The notes under the pieces were generated by a model. It saw nothing but the letters and a program-made list of their open reading frames with translations, had not been told where the DNA came from and made no database searches. Below are positions 7,488 through 15,938 of a DNA stretch of 64,000 nt, piece by piece. The translations under genes and the position numbers were made by a program. Each line of letters begins with the position of its first letter. Within the stretch, counting starts at the first letter, position 1. Location: positions 5,158,501 through 5,222,500 of the forward strand of contig NZ_CP097800.1 in NCBI RefSeq assembly GCF_000612545.2. The letters run 5' to 3'. Origin of the DNA: Streptomyces sp. PCS3-D2. GTDB lineage: Bacteria; Actinomycetota; Actinomycetes; Streptomycetales; Streptomycetaceae.

Positions 7488-8129
7488 TCAGTTGTCTGAG
7501 TGCTCAGGATCGGCGGCCTGCGCCTCGGCGAAGGTGCCGTAGTCGGTGGAGTGGTTGAGTAGGGTGAAGTCCATGTCGCCGGCGGTGAATCGGCTGGTGT
7601 AGTAGTGCCCGGTAGCGGCCTTGGGCCTGAGGCCGGTCACTGCTATGCGGCAGGCCCCTTCGTGCCGTGGGCTCCGGTTCTGATGCTCCACGCGGGGCGT
7701 GTTGTCGTATAGGAAACCGATCTCGGCAGATCCGGAGTTCTCGGGCGCCCCGACGGTGGCGTTGCTCGACCGCGAGGTGCTCTCCTTCGTGCGGAGCGTC
7801 GCGTGCAAGCTCCAGTACGTCTGCTCGATCGTCATGTACGTGGTGATCGGGCCCCGGTTTCCCCCCTCGGGGATGTGGCTTTCCGGACTTGGGGAGAGGA
7901 TCACGCGCCAGGTACCAGTGACCCAGGGGCGGCCGGTGAGGCGGTGGATGACAGGCCAGTGCCAGGCCCACTTGTCGAAGACGAGTACGCCGTAGCCGAC
8001 GACGGCCGGGATGTACGCGAAGAGGTACCGGAACTCGGACGGGTACAGGCCCAGTACGACCAGTACGACCGTGTAGAGGGTGGCAGCGATGGTGGCGCCG
8101 GTGCGGATGGTGGTCGCTGTGTTCATCAT
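7488..8129 (-). CDS. Cap15-like CBASS effector (two TM helices plus beta-barrel domain)
   Basis: 213 residues. Two N-terminal transmembrane helices (TIAATLYTVVLVVLGLY; YLFAYIPAVVGYGVLVF) are followed by a soluble domain that starts VTGTWRV and contains QTYWSLHATL, FLYDNTP, RHEGACRIAV and GHYYTSRFTAGDM. This order matches Cap15, the membrane effector whose beta-barrel binds the cyclic nucleotide and triggers inner-membrane disruption. The start ATG overlaps the stop of the CD-NTase gene (TGATG), so translation is coupled. The symbol cap15 is withheld because the call rests on motif reading alone. Confidence 0.8.
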   Translation of the reverse strand: MMNTATTIRTGATIAATLYTVVLVVLGLYPSEFRYLFAYIPAVVGYGVLVFDKWAWHWPVIHRLTGRPWVTGTWRVILSPSPESHIPEGGNRGPITTYMTIEQTYWSLHATLRTKESTSRSSNATVGAPENSGSAEIGFLYDNTPRVEHQNRSPRHEGACRIAVTGLRPKAATGHYYTSRFTAGDMDFTLLNHSTDYGTFAEAQAADPEHSDN

Positions 8130-9031
8130 CAGCTCCCGTAGCCGAGGTAGTGCCAGGCGCCCTCGATTAGCTCGCGTGCGTCCTTCGTGTCCCACTTCTG
8201 GCCTTCGCCGAAGACCTTCTTCACGCCGTTCGGCTCCATCATGCCCTGAGCGCCGAACCAGGTGCTCGTAAGCTGGCGGTGTACTTCCCGCAGGCTCGCC
8301 TGGATGGCGTCGTCGAAGCCGCCGTTGAGGAAGGCGTGGTCTGGCACGTTGTAGATCAGGCACTCCGAGAAGTACGACGGCAGTGCCTTGATCACCCCCT
8401 GAGCCGCAAGGTCGTTCTCGACGTTCTTCAGAACTCGGACGACGAACTTGTACCGCAGCTTGGTGTTGGTGTTCTTCGTACGACCGTTGGTCAGCTGGAG
8501 CTCGGGCCAGTTGACGATCTTCTTGCCGTCGCGTCCGTAGACGACACTCCCCTCGTAGTGCCCGCCGACGGCGGTGCTGTCGTAGAGGACGTACTTGAAG
8601 CACGGGACGACGTCGGTGCTGGGGCGGCTGCCGGCGACCTCCGGCACGTTGAAGGCGATGTTGTGGTCCGTGTCGATGGCACCGAAGTGCTGGACAAGCG
8701 CCTGTTCCACCTCAGCCCGGAGCTTCTCCGGCGTCCATTGCCCCGAATACCGGTCGGGCTTGGCGAGCCATGAAGCACCGTCGTAGAAGAAGCACTCGTT
8801 CATCTGCACCTTGATGTCCACGTCGCTGTCGCTGCGGACGTTGGTGTTGTTGGGGTATGAGCCCTTCGGGTCGACCGTGATCGCGAGCCCCTGGAAGGGC
8901 GCGTACCGGGCGATCGCGTCGCGCACCATGCGTTCCGCACGATCCAGCCGGAGCTTCTCGGACGGACCCGGCGGGTTCTTCCACTTGTTGAGCAGAGCTA
9001 TCCGCTGCTCGTATGTCAGCTGGTGTGCCAT
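8129..9031 (-). CDS. CBASS CD-NTase (cGAS/DncV-like nucleotidyltransferase)
   Basis: 300 residues, the usual CD-NTase length. The active site is intact: G57-S58 in PKGSYPNNTNVRSDSDVD, metal-binding aspartates D70 and D72, and a third aspartate at D140 (SRPSTDVVP). The enzyme makes a cyclic di- or trinucleotide on phage infection to activate the adjacent effector. The ATG is preceded by AGGGAGG at good spacing; a longer frame upstream lacks any match. With the Cap15-like gene it forms a minimal two-gene (type I) CBASS. The clade and product cannot be told by eye. Confidence 0.88.
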   Translation of the reverse strand: MAHQLTYEQRIALLNKWKNPPGPSEKLRLDRAERMVRDAIARYAPFQGLAITVDPKGSYPNNTNVRSDSDVDIKVQMNECFFYDGASWLAKPDRYSGQWTPEKLRAEVEQALVQHFGAIDTDHNIAFNVPEVAGSRPSTDVVPCFKYVLYDSTAVGGHYEGSVVYGRDGKKIVNWPELQLTNGRTKNTNTKLRYKFVVRVLKNVENDLAAQGVIKALPSYFSECLIYNVPDHAFLNGGFDDAIQASLREVHRQLTSTWFGAQGMMEPNGVKKVFGEGQKWDTKDARELIEGAWHYLGYGS

Positions 9032-9356
9032 GAAGCCCTCCCTGCACCCGATGCACCGATGACAGCCTATGAGCCGGGTCCGACAATCCGGCCTCACAGC
9101 GCAGATGGACTGGAGCTGTATCCCGTGTCGCCGATGACGTGTTCGGGCCTGGTCCTCGACTGGCCGGCCCAAGGAGGGGGCGCCAGGATCGCATCCAGCC
9201 CGCAATGATCTGGGTGCAGTCGCGGGTGTTCCCTCGTCAGCACGAAGGCGAGCGCGGCCGGACTTGTCGCAGGCAGTTGGCCGGTCTGCCTCGGGATAGG
9301 TCGAGGAAAGATGCCACACGCGACGGTCGTGCAATTGAAAATCTTACGGTTGTCGT
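9032..9356. other. Intergenic region upstream of the CBASS operon
   Basis: About 325 bp with no gene. It must carry the CBASS promoter on the minus strand; a TAGGCT at about 9066-9071 is a possible -10 box, but no good -35 box is evident. The ribosome-binding site of the CD-NTase lies at the left edge. Confidence 0.4.
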
Positions 9357-11105
9357 CTAATCACCCTCCGGGCTCCAGTACGTACTATTCATCCTTGAAT
9401 CGGGACGCAGTGGCGGGTGCTGAAGCCTAATTTCAGTGTTCTCCATACGCCAGTCTTCGATCCCTTCGCGGGCTTGATTAAGCGCCTCGCACTGCTCGGC
9501 GGAGAGGTAGAAACTTACGGCGTCAACCGATTTCCAGAGTCGGTTGACGCGCTCCAGGTCAGGTGGACGTTGCGCGGAAAGCGCGAGGTAGGCAGTCACG
9601 GCTGCATTTACCTCACTCTGCAGTACGCGCGGATGCAGCTTCGGCAAGATGTCGATACCGCCATCGGCGCTATAAACCACCACAATGGCTGGCGGGTGTT
9701 CACTACCGAGATAGCGCACGGCGTTGTTGAACCTACTGCCGCGAGCTGGATCACCTTCACCCCTGGCCGAACCGTCAAGAATGACTCCGATTGCATGGCA
9801 ACGTCCTTGAGGGTCAAGGAGGACGGCACCATCCATGTCGGTGAGCTGGGTGAGGAAGTTATCGGATAGCAGGGTGGGCTCGACTGCCCATGATTGAGGA
9901 GAAAGCCTACGCGATTCACCTTTCGCGTCGGCGGAAATTACAAGCATCGCCCCATGACGGTGCTTTCCGATTGCTTGTGCTGCCTGTGTCAAGGCGTCAT
10001 CGTCTGGCTCGGAGAAGAGTCGATCCGAGAGGTCGCGAAAATAGCTCTCATCGAGCACGTGTTTGGGCAGGCTAGTGATTCCGTCTCGGGCAGCGAGAAG
10101 CGCCGTGCCGGCGTGGGAAAGTTCCCAATATCCGCGCCTCAAGAACGTGACAACAAACACCGAATCGGAAGCAGGGTCGTAGTTCGGCCGTACGGTTCCG
10201 AGGCCGTAGACAAATTCACCGTTAGATAGCACGTCGGCGGTTGGACCGCTTCCCTCAAGAAGCTTGCGGACTGCTGGCGTATTGCGGTTCTTGACGGGCG
10301 CCGCTAGCTTCAAATTCACCTCAACGGCCGGATCTTCTGCTCTCGCCAAGACCAAGCGCCCAGCGCCCTCGCGCCCTTCGTAGGGCAAGGATGACAGCTG
10401 ATTCATCAGCAAGTGAAAGTCGCTGGCAAACCAATATCCGGCGCAGTAGATCATGGTGCGCAGCATGTGCTCTGTGGCGCTACGTACGATTTCATCCGTT
10501 GATGCACCCAAGATGCGAAGATCGGAACCGGCATCTGGTAGATAGAGAGTTCGTCGAGCTCGACCAAGGATATCCCAGATTACTGCGTGTACGAGCGATG
10601 GAACAATCGCCATTCGGTCACGCGAGGTTGTGGAAATCCGGGGCACCTCGCCAAGCCTGTCTTTTGGGATTCCGGCGACAATGTGAACTTCGTAGTCCCC
10701 GACTCTGACTGATTTGCCCACAAAGAAGGTCCAGGCTTTCTGCTCCTCCAGTGAGGAAAGTCTGTCCCCAAGCGCTTCGGCCCTCATTTCATCCATGAGC
10801 GATTCTTGATGGAGTCTGTGTCCTCTCGGGTCGGAGATAAGGAATTCACTTTCAGGGTTTTTGTTGTATTTTCTGATTGCGGTGCGCTGTACGTCAGAAA
10901 AATCTTCCGGAGTGTAGAGCTTCTCTCCCTGCTCTACGCAGATATCGAATGGGTGATCGCCGGCCACCTTGAACCCTACAAGCAGGCACCTGACTTCGGC
11001 TGGGAATCCAATATGCTCAAACGCCCGCTCGAATTCCATTTTAAGTGAAATGCGGAAGGTGTCTTGAAACCCCCACATGAACTGTTCGATGAAGCGTTTT
11101 CCCAC
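9357..11105 (-). CDS. DisA_N-like (DACN-type) predicted nucleotide-sensor protein
   Basis: 582 residues. The C-terminal third contains a diadenylate-cyclase-like fold: DGAVLLDPQGRCHAIGVIL (DGA at residues 425-427), then GSRFNNAVRYL, then AIVVVYSADGGIDILPKL. In active DisA/CdaA enzymes the second motif is GTRHR; here the RHR is replaced by R-F-N, so cyclase activity is doubtful. Related catalytically dead domains have been predicted to be nucleotide sensors (the DACN families) in prokaryotic conflict systems. The first 400 residues match nothing I recognise. Codon use is clearly less GC-rich than the neighbours, a sign of transfer. It lies upstream of the CBASS operon on the same strand. The GTG start follows GGGGAAG. 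Confidence 0.72.
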   Translation of the reverse strand: MGKRFIEQFMWGFQDTFRISLKMEFERAFEHIGFPAEVRCLLVGFKVAGDHPFDICVEQGEKLYTPEDFSDVQRTAIRKYNKNPESEFLISDPRGHRLHQESLMDEMRAEALGDRLSSLEEQKAWTFFVGKSVRVGDYEVHIVAGIPKDRLGEVPRISTTSRDRMAIVPSLVHAVIWDILGRARRTLYLPDAGSDLRILGASTDEIVRSATEHMLRTMIYCAGYWFASDFHLLMNQLSSLPYEGREGAGRLVLARAEDPAVEVNLKLAAPVKNRNTPAVRKLLEGSGPTADVLSNGEFVYGLGTVRPNYDPASDSVFVVTFLRRGYWELSHAGTALLAARDGITSLPKHVLDESYFRDLSDRLFSEPDDDALTQAAQAIGKHRHGAMLVISADAKGESRRLSPQSWAVEPTLLSDNFLTQLTDMDGAVLLDPQGRCHAIGVILDGSARGEGDPARGSRFNNAVRYLGSEHPPAIVVVYSADGGIDILPKLHPRVLQSEVNAAVTAYLALSAQRPPDLERVNRLWKSVDAVSFYLSAEQCEALNQAREGIEDWRMENTEIRLQHPPLRPDSRMNSTYWSPEGD

Positions 11106-11825
11106 TTGCTTCCCCGTGCTCGTCGAAGGATGAATTGGCGGGATGAAATATTGTAGGCGGAGCGAGGCTGCTCTCTACTTGTACTGATGAATTCGCGTGA
11201 CTTCGCCGCCGGCCAGACCAAGGATGGCTGGCCCGCATCGCGCACCGGCCTCCGAGGTCGGCATTGCCAGAGCCCCGTACCCATGACCACCATCGTCCTC
11301 ATACTCACCACGCTGAAGAGCCGGGCCGATGGCCTCTGATTCACGGCAGGCCAGGCCCTGTCCTTACCGTACTTGTCATCGTGATCGTGTTGGCTGGCTT
11401 TGGTGCGGACGCCTCCGATGGCGATCAGCCCGCCATCTGATCGCTCTGGCTCGGCTTGGACCTCTGAGTGATCTTCCTTCTCGCGGCCCGGCGGTGGAGA
11501 GGCCCGCCAGGGAGGGCCGGGAGCGAACCCGCCCGGCTGGATGAAGGCCATGGACCGTGTCGGCTTCACCGCCGCCCTGGCTTTCGCAACCCGAAGACCT
11601 CGCCCTGGCCATCGGTGCCGCCGCTCCATGACCTCCAACACCACGTCTACCGACAGCAGGATCGTTCGGTGGCCGTCCGTTCTCAGTAGCTGTTGTCGTT
11701 CCGATCTTGAGGGGTGGGCGTCGAACGGGAGTCTCGATCGGGTGATCGCGGCTGGCCGCGGGCATGAAGGCAGGGCCTCTTGGTAGCTCGGGGTTGCGAA
11801 GCCAACCGAGATCCAGGAGACCCTG
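11106..11825. other. Gene-poor stretch with probable remnants
   Basis: About 720 bp. A long minus-strand frame crosses it but has no recognisable domain and contradicts local codon bias. On the plus strand, very short pieces (MTTIVLILTTLK; VLVIVIVLAGFGADAS) look like fragments of a small membrane protein interrupted by stops. Probably decayed DNA at the edge of the insertion sequence. Confidence 0.4.
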
Positions 11826-12743
11826 TTGCCGCAGTTGTACGTGCTCACGCCGGTGAAGTCCAACTCGGCTGCACCGTCGTGTGATTGTGTCGCTCACAGG
11901 TTCGGGAATGCGGCCGATCATCCGGAGCGTGTTCGGCGGTATCCCTCGGACATGACGGACGCGGAGTGGGCCGTGGTCCGGCCACTGTTGCCGGTGCCGG
12001 GCTGGATGCGCGGCCGCGGCGGGCAGCCGGAGGCGTACTGCCACCGGGCGATACTGGACGCGATCCGCTATCTCGTGGACAACGGGATCAAGTGGCGGGC
12101 GATGCCCGGCGACTTCCCGCCGTGGGACCGGGTCTATGCATTCTTCCGCCGCTGGCGCGACCACGTGCTGGTCCAGGAGTTTCATGACCGGCTGCGTGGC
12201 CGGGTCCGCCAGGAGGCGGGTCGGGATGCGGAGCCGACGGCCGGCGTGATCGACTCGCAGTCGGTCAAGGCGGACGCCGTGGTCGGCGCCGACAGCCGCG
12301 GGTTCGACGGCGGGAAGCTGATCAACGGGCGCAAGCGGCATGTCGTGGTCGACACCCTCGGCCTGCTGCTGGGCGTGATGGTCACGAGCGCGGACATCGG
12401 CGACCGCGCCGCCGCGAAGGTGCTGCTTGAGCGGGCGGCCGATGCCCACCACCGGCTGGAACTCGTCTGGGCCGACGGCGGCTACACCGGCAGCCTCGTC
12501 GAGCACTGCCTGGCCACGCTCGCCCTGGTCCTGGCGATCGTCAAGCGCAGCGACGACAGGCGCGGCTTCGTGGTGCTGCCCAAGCGGTGGATCGTCGAGC
12601 GGCTCTTCGCCCACCTGATGCGAAGCCGCCGCCTGGTCCGCGACTTCGAACGCCGCACCACCAGCGCCGAGGCGATGATCTACTGGTCGATGACCATGGT
12701 CATGACCCGCCGCCTGACCCGCTCACGTTCCGCGCGAGCGTGA
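11826..12743 (+). CDS. IS5-family DDE transposase
   Basis: The conserved protein begins near MTDAEWAVVRPLLP (ATG at 11952); the open frame extends 42 codons further upstream and the true start is uncertain. DDE residues are visible in GVIDSQSVKAD, LVWADGGYTG and IVERLFAHLMRSRR. The N-terminal DUF4096-type region (RGRGGQPEAYCHRAILDAIRYL) is present and there is no internal stop, so the enzyme looks complete. I could not identify terminal inverted repeats, so the limits of the element are unknown. The gene ends overlapping the convergent ORF downstream by 44 bp. Confidence 0.9.
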   Translation: MPQLYVLTPVKSNSAAPSCDCVAHRFGNAADHPERVRRYPSDMTDAEWAVVRPLLPVPGWMRGRGGQPEAYCHRAILDAIRYLVDNGIKWRAMPGDFPPWDRVYAFFRRWRDHVLVQEFHDRLRGRVRQEAGRDAEPTAGVIDSQSVKADAVVGADSRGFDGGKLINGRKRHVVVDTLGLLLGVMVTSADIGDRAAAKVLLERAADAHHRLELVWADGGYTGSLVEHCLATLALVLAIVKRSDDRRGFVVLPKRWIVERLFAHLMRSRRLVRDFERRTTSAEAMIYWSMTMVMTRRLTRSRSARA

Positions 12744-13248
12744 ACCGGCCCGGCGCAGGCTCGGCCAGCCAGCCCCGCGCGGCCAGGCGTTTCGCCTTCG
12801 ACCGCAGGGCCTCCACCTTGGCCGGCACCGTCTCCATGCCGAAGGCGGAGGCCATCTCCTGGCAGGTCAGCGGGCCCTGACCGAGACGGACCCGGTCCGC
12901 GAGCGCGGCCAGGATGCGCTGATAGTCCGCCGACAATGCCGTCACGGCCAGCCCCTCGCGCCACACCGGAACCTGCGACTTCGCCTTCGCCGCCACCGGC
13001 ACGGACGCCTGCACCCCGGCATCCGTCCCGGCACCGCCCGGTCGTTCGGCGGCCACCGCGTCGGCCGGACACCCGCCCGGCGCGGACAGCACGGCACCCA
13101 CACGCTCACGGGCGATCGTCCACTCCAGCCACTCCTGCTCGGCCGCCGCGAGCTCGGCCTGGATCCGGTCGGCTTCCTCGCGCAGCCCGTCCACGCGACG
13201 ACGGGCGGCAAGCTCGTGCTGTTCCAGCAGTCCGACAACCGACGGCAT
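12700..13248 (-). CDS. IS-associated hypothetical protein (coiled coil plus winged-helix-like end)
   Basis: 182 residues from ATG. An N-terminal coiled coil (MPSVVGLLEQHELAARRRVDGLREEADRIQ and on) is followed by a variable linker and a C-terminal DNA-binding-like part (GQGPLTCQEMASAFGMETVP, KVEALRSKAKRLAARGWLAE). I remember proteins like this beside transposase genes in Streptomyces, but their function is not known to me. The last 14 codons run antisense through the transposase end, so the natural C-terminus may have been replaced when the IS inserted. Confidence 0.65.
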   Translation of the reverse strand: MPSVVGLLEQHELAARRRVDGLREEADRIQAELAAAEQEWLEWTIARERVGAVLSAPGGCPADAVAAERPGGAGTDAGVQASVPVAAKAKSQVPVWREGLAVTALSADYQRILAALADRVRLGQGPLTCQEMASAFGMETVPAKVEALRSKAKRLAARGWLAEPAPGRFTLARNVSGSGGGS

Positions 13249-13666
13249 CCGCGACCTCCACGAGAGCGACGAAAACAACGATCCATCACTCCCACACGGA
13301 CGCCACCACTACCCCTGACCAGCGAAAACGCCGTCATCAAACTCGGAAAGACAACAGCCTCTCAGGCGCCTGAGCCTCAGCTCGCCTGCATGGGGAGGTG
13401 TAGGCGAGGGGCGGAGGCGGAAGGCTATGTGCTACAGAACGTAACTGGCGACTGTTGTCGAAGAGGGGGCATGGGGATGGGAACTCAGACAGCAACATTG
13501 CTGTGATCCGGGGCGACAGCGTGGGGAGCAAGTCCTGGAAGGGGCTGGTGTGGCGAACGCCTAACGGCCCCCGATCGAGCGGGATCGAGGGGGGACGCAG
13601 CCGGACGGAGTCGGATGGATATGTCCGGTCTTTCGGCATCGTCGCAGGTGAGACGCGTCACTGAAA
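13249..13666. other. Right end of the island without a recognisable gene
   Basis: About 420 bp between the IS-associated ORF and the right att repeat. No convincing coding region, RNA or repeat is seen. Confidence 0.4.
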
Positions 13667-13692
13667 TGGGTTCGAGTCCCACCCGCCCCACC
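13667..13692 (+). repeat. att core, distal copy (attR of the island)
   Basis: Perfect 26-bp copy of the 3' end of the CAT tRNA, same orientation. The rest of the tRNA is absent, so this is the displaced att half and not a gene. Confidence 0.9.
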
Positions 13693-13779
13693 GCAAGCCG
13701 CAGGTGCAGAAACGATCGCACCTGCGGCTTCGGCGTTTCTGGGTCTGCCGTGCCATCAGGCGAGCCGAGCTCTGGCCTT

Positions 13780-14300
13780 TGGCCGGGAACCGCCTCGCAC
13801 CCGGCCCACCGGGCAGGCGTCCCCACAGGGCTGTGGTGACCGTCACGGTGGCGTGCCCGAGGAGCCCTGGCGCGGCCCGCATGCCACCCCTGGCGGCGAG
13901 CACCAGCAACGCCCACCCGTGCCGCAGCCGCAGCCGTCCGGGCTTCCCGTCGGGCGGGTGCGCGTCGTCCTCGAGCGGGACGGCGTCGATCAGTCCACCG
14001 AAGAGCTTGGAGACGTGATCCGGGCGCAGGGCGTCGCCGTCCTCATGGGCGAACACGAGCCCGTGGTCCCGGTACGCCGACTTCCACTTGCGGCGCTCCT
14101 CCCCCCTGCCGCAGCTTGTGACCCAGGAGCGCACCGACGGTCAGCTCGTCGAGATCGACGATCCGATCCTCACCGCTCGCCGTCTTGGGCCGGTAGAACA
14201 TCAGAGCGACGTGTCCCTCTTCGCCTTGCGGGCACGCCACGTCGCCCGGTGGGTGATCGTCGTGTGGCAGCAGATCGTGCAGGTGTCCGCGCTCAAGAAG
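13780..14300 (-). pseudogene. Decayed tyrosine-recombinase (phage-type) integrase
   Basis: Two minus-strand frames together read like the catalytic domain of an actinobacterial integrase: MFYRPKTASGEDRIVDLDE, then, after a frameshift near 14095, YRDHGLVFAHEDGDALRPD, HVSKLFGGLID, a damaged LHDLRHG box (only RLRHGWALLVLAARGG remains) and LLGHATVTVT. Frameshift, box damage and loss of the N-terminal part make it non-functional. It points with its C-terminal end at the att repeat about 90 bp away, the normal int-att geometry, but lies outside the island. Limits are approximate. Confidence 0.75.
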
Positions 14301-14444
14301 CGGGACATGGGCCGGCCCCGGCTGGACCGGAGCGGAACCGGCCGCAGCGCTGCCATCGGTTCGCGAACAGGTGGGGCTCAGGGCCGGTGGCATCCATACG
14401 GCCAAGAGAGGAACCGCGTAGGGCGATCGCACTGGGATTCGGTG

Positions 14445-15257
14445 CTAAGCGCTGTGCACGTCCTGACGGCTGCGATGCATGGTCCAGGCTCGGGCGGCAG
14501 CGATCAGGGGGGCACGGTGCGGCGCCGGGTCGCTGGCAGCGCGGCTCTCCCAGACACCGCACAGCGTGGCTGCGAAGGTGGTGACGGCCGAGGGCTCGGC
14601 GGTGCTGTAGGCGGGCACCGCTTGGGCGAGGGCTTCGGCCTGCTCCGCGGTGTGGCCGGCGTGAATGAACCGCGGGATGGCGAACGCTGCGTCAGCCCAC
14701 GCCGGGCCGGGGCAGGCAAGAGCCCAGTCCAGTACGCGGATGCCGTCTCCGGTGACAAGCATGTTCAGCGGTGACACGTCGGAGTGGACGAGAGCCCGGC
14801 CTTCGAGATCGGGGGAGCGGTCGGCAGGGAAGAACCCGGACCAGCGGAGGTGCAGGGGCTTCTTGCGGACCTGCTCGGGCCACGGTGCCTCGGACATGGT
14901 GGTGAGCGCGTCGAGGAAGGGGCCGAGGTCGGGTGAGCCGGGGCTGAGGTCTGGGTGGGGACCGACGAGGTACTCGTACCCGGTGAGCAGCCAGCCGCCG
15001 ACGTCGACCTGCCAGAGCACGCGGGGGGCGAGCGGTGCGACGCGGGTCACGCGTGCTTCGTAGTCGTACATCCACGCTGTGGGCTCGTCGCTCCGGGTGC
15101 CCTTGACGAAGACGGGCCCGGTGGCGGTGTGGAGGGTGCAGGCGAGGCGGGCCATGACGCCGGTCTCTGCGGTCTCGGCGTGCTCGACGGGGCCGGTGTA
15201 AGTCTCGACGGCGCTACGGGCCTCGGGCGGGAGTTCAAGCCATGCGGTGCGGTCCAC
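14445..15257 (-). CDS. Aminoglycoside-phosphotransferase-family kinase
   Basis: 270 residues from a GTG with GAGGAG seven bases upstream. Kinase-like motifs are present: an HSDVSPLN catalytic loop (HxDxxxxN) and the VLDWALACPG metal-binding DW motif, preceded by a GPVFVKG lysine strand. The family covers antibiotic, choline, homoserine and other small-molecule kinases; the substrate cannot be predicted. It is the last gene of a run of minus-strand accessory genes starting at the XRE regulator. Confidence 0.82.
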   Translation of the reverse strand: MDRTAWLELPPEARSAVETYTGPVEHAETAETGVMARLACTLHTATGPVFVKGTRSDEPTAWMYDYEARVTRVAPLAPRVLWQVDVGGWLLTGYEYLVGPHPDLSPGSPDLGPFLDALTTMSEAPWPEQVRKKPLHLRWSGFFPADRSPDLEGRALVHSDVSPLNMLVTGDGIRVLDWALACPGPAWADAAFAIPRFIHAGHTAEQAEALAQAVPAYSTAEPSAVTTFAATLCGVWESRAASDPAPHRAPLIAAARAWTMHRSRQDVHSA

Positions 15258-15283
15258 CCGCGTACTCCTCGTGCAGAACGGAA

Positions 15284-15329
15284 GCCGGTCCCCGGCTCGG
15301 CCACAGAGTGGCACAAGCCGAGGACCGGC
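15284..15329 (-). terminator. Probable hairpin after the glycine-rich-domain-like gene
   Basis: Arms of 13 nt with one mismatch (15284-15296 and 15317-15329) lie just downstream of a minus-strand stop codon and before the kinase start. The loop is long (about 20 nt) and there is no U-tract, so efficiency is uncertain. Confidence 0.45.
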
Positions 15330-15342
15330 CGCAGGCGGTACG

Positions 15343-15804
15343 TCAGGCGTACTTGGGGCTGTTGTGGCAGTTGGCGTGGCACTGCGAGCAGTCGGCGAGG
15401 TCCAGCTCGGGCCAGAACTCCATGTCGATCACGAACCCGGCCTCGACGATCGCGTCGACAGTCCGGGCGCGCAGGGCCTTGCCGCCGCCGTGCTCCTCCT
15501 TGTCGAGGAACCCGGGCTGGTGGTGGACGAACGTGCCGATCGTGCCCGAGCAGAAGTCCTGGTACGCCTGCGTGTGCAGCAGGAAGGCGTGCCAGAAATC
15601 GTCGACGAGCGGGGACGGGCTGAGTGGGGTGTCGCTGTGCGCGCCGGCCGCGAGGAAGGCGAGCATCTGTCCGACGCCGCGGTCGGCCTTGTCGTCGGTC
15701 AGCTCGGGGAACTTGGCCTGCATGGTGGACACGAGCGTCGCGCGCAGCTTGGCGCCGATGAGATTCCGCGCGTCGGTCGCGGGACGTTCCTGGACTACGG
15801 TCAC
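15343..15804 (-). CDS. Glycine-rich-domain-protein-like (DUF1399-like) protein with a CxxCHxxCH tail
   Basis: 153 residues from GTG, with AAGGAGG eight bases upstream. The central segment LVDDFWHAFLLHTQAYQDFC resembles the D-x-x-WH-x-H-x-L...Y motif of the plant-like glycine-rich-domain protein family. Two further histidines (FVHHQPGF) follow. The C-terminus ends DCSQCHANCHNSPKYA, a tight Cys/His cluster that could bind metal. Function is unknown. It lies between an APH-like kinase and small conserved genes on the same strand. Confidence 0.7.
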   Translation of the reverse strand: MTVVQERPATDARNLIGAKLRATLVSTMQAKFPELTDDKADRGVGQMLAFLAAGAHSDTPLSPSPLVDDFWHAFLLHTQAYQDFCSGTIGTFVHHQPGFLDKEEHGGGKALRARTVDAIVEAGFVIDMEFWPELDLADCSQCHANCHNSPKYA

Positions 15805-15938
15805 GGTCCTTGCCTCCTTGGTCAGTGGTGCATGGGACGTGCTGTGAAGCGCCTCGGCCGGCGCGACTGGGGACGGTGCCAGCCGAGGCGTGCCCCGCTC
15901 GCCCGGGATCTGTCGGGTCATCCGGGAGAACAGGGAGA

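Larger units (their letters stand above)
2031..13692. mobile_element. tRNA-integrated defence island without an integrase of its own
   Basis: Bounded by identical 26-bp tRNA-derived repeats about 11.6 kb apart. Contents: hicAB, a small membrane protein plus an NB-ARC/TPR protein, a two-gene CBASS operon, a DisA_N-like protein, an IS5-family transposase and an IS-associated ORF, with several gene-poor stretches. Parts, especially the DisA_N-like gene, use visibly more A/T-rich codons than the chromosome around. No integrase, excisionase, replication or transfer gene is recognisable inside, which fits a cis-mobilizable element or a decayed integrative element. An integrase relic lies just outside the right repeat. 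Confidence 0.8.

Noticed and set aside
10976-11863. 295-residue minus-strand frame upstream of the DisA_N-like gene
   Set aside because: No recognisable domain or ribosome-binding site, unusual amino-acid composition; treated as non-coding.
15343-15804. RiPP precursor peptide because of the Cys-rich C-terminus
   Set aside because: The protein is 153 residues with a folded WH-type domain, and no modification enzyme or transporter is adjacent.
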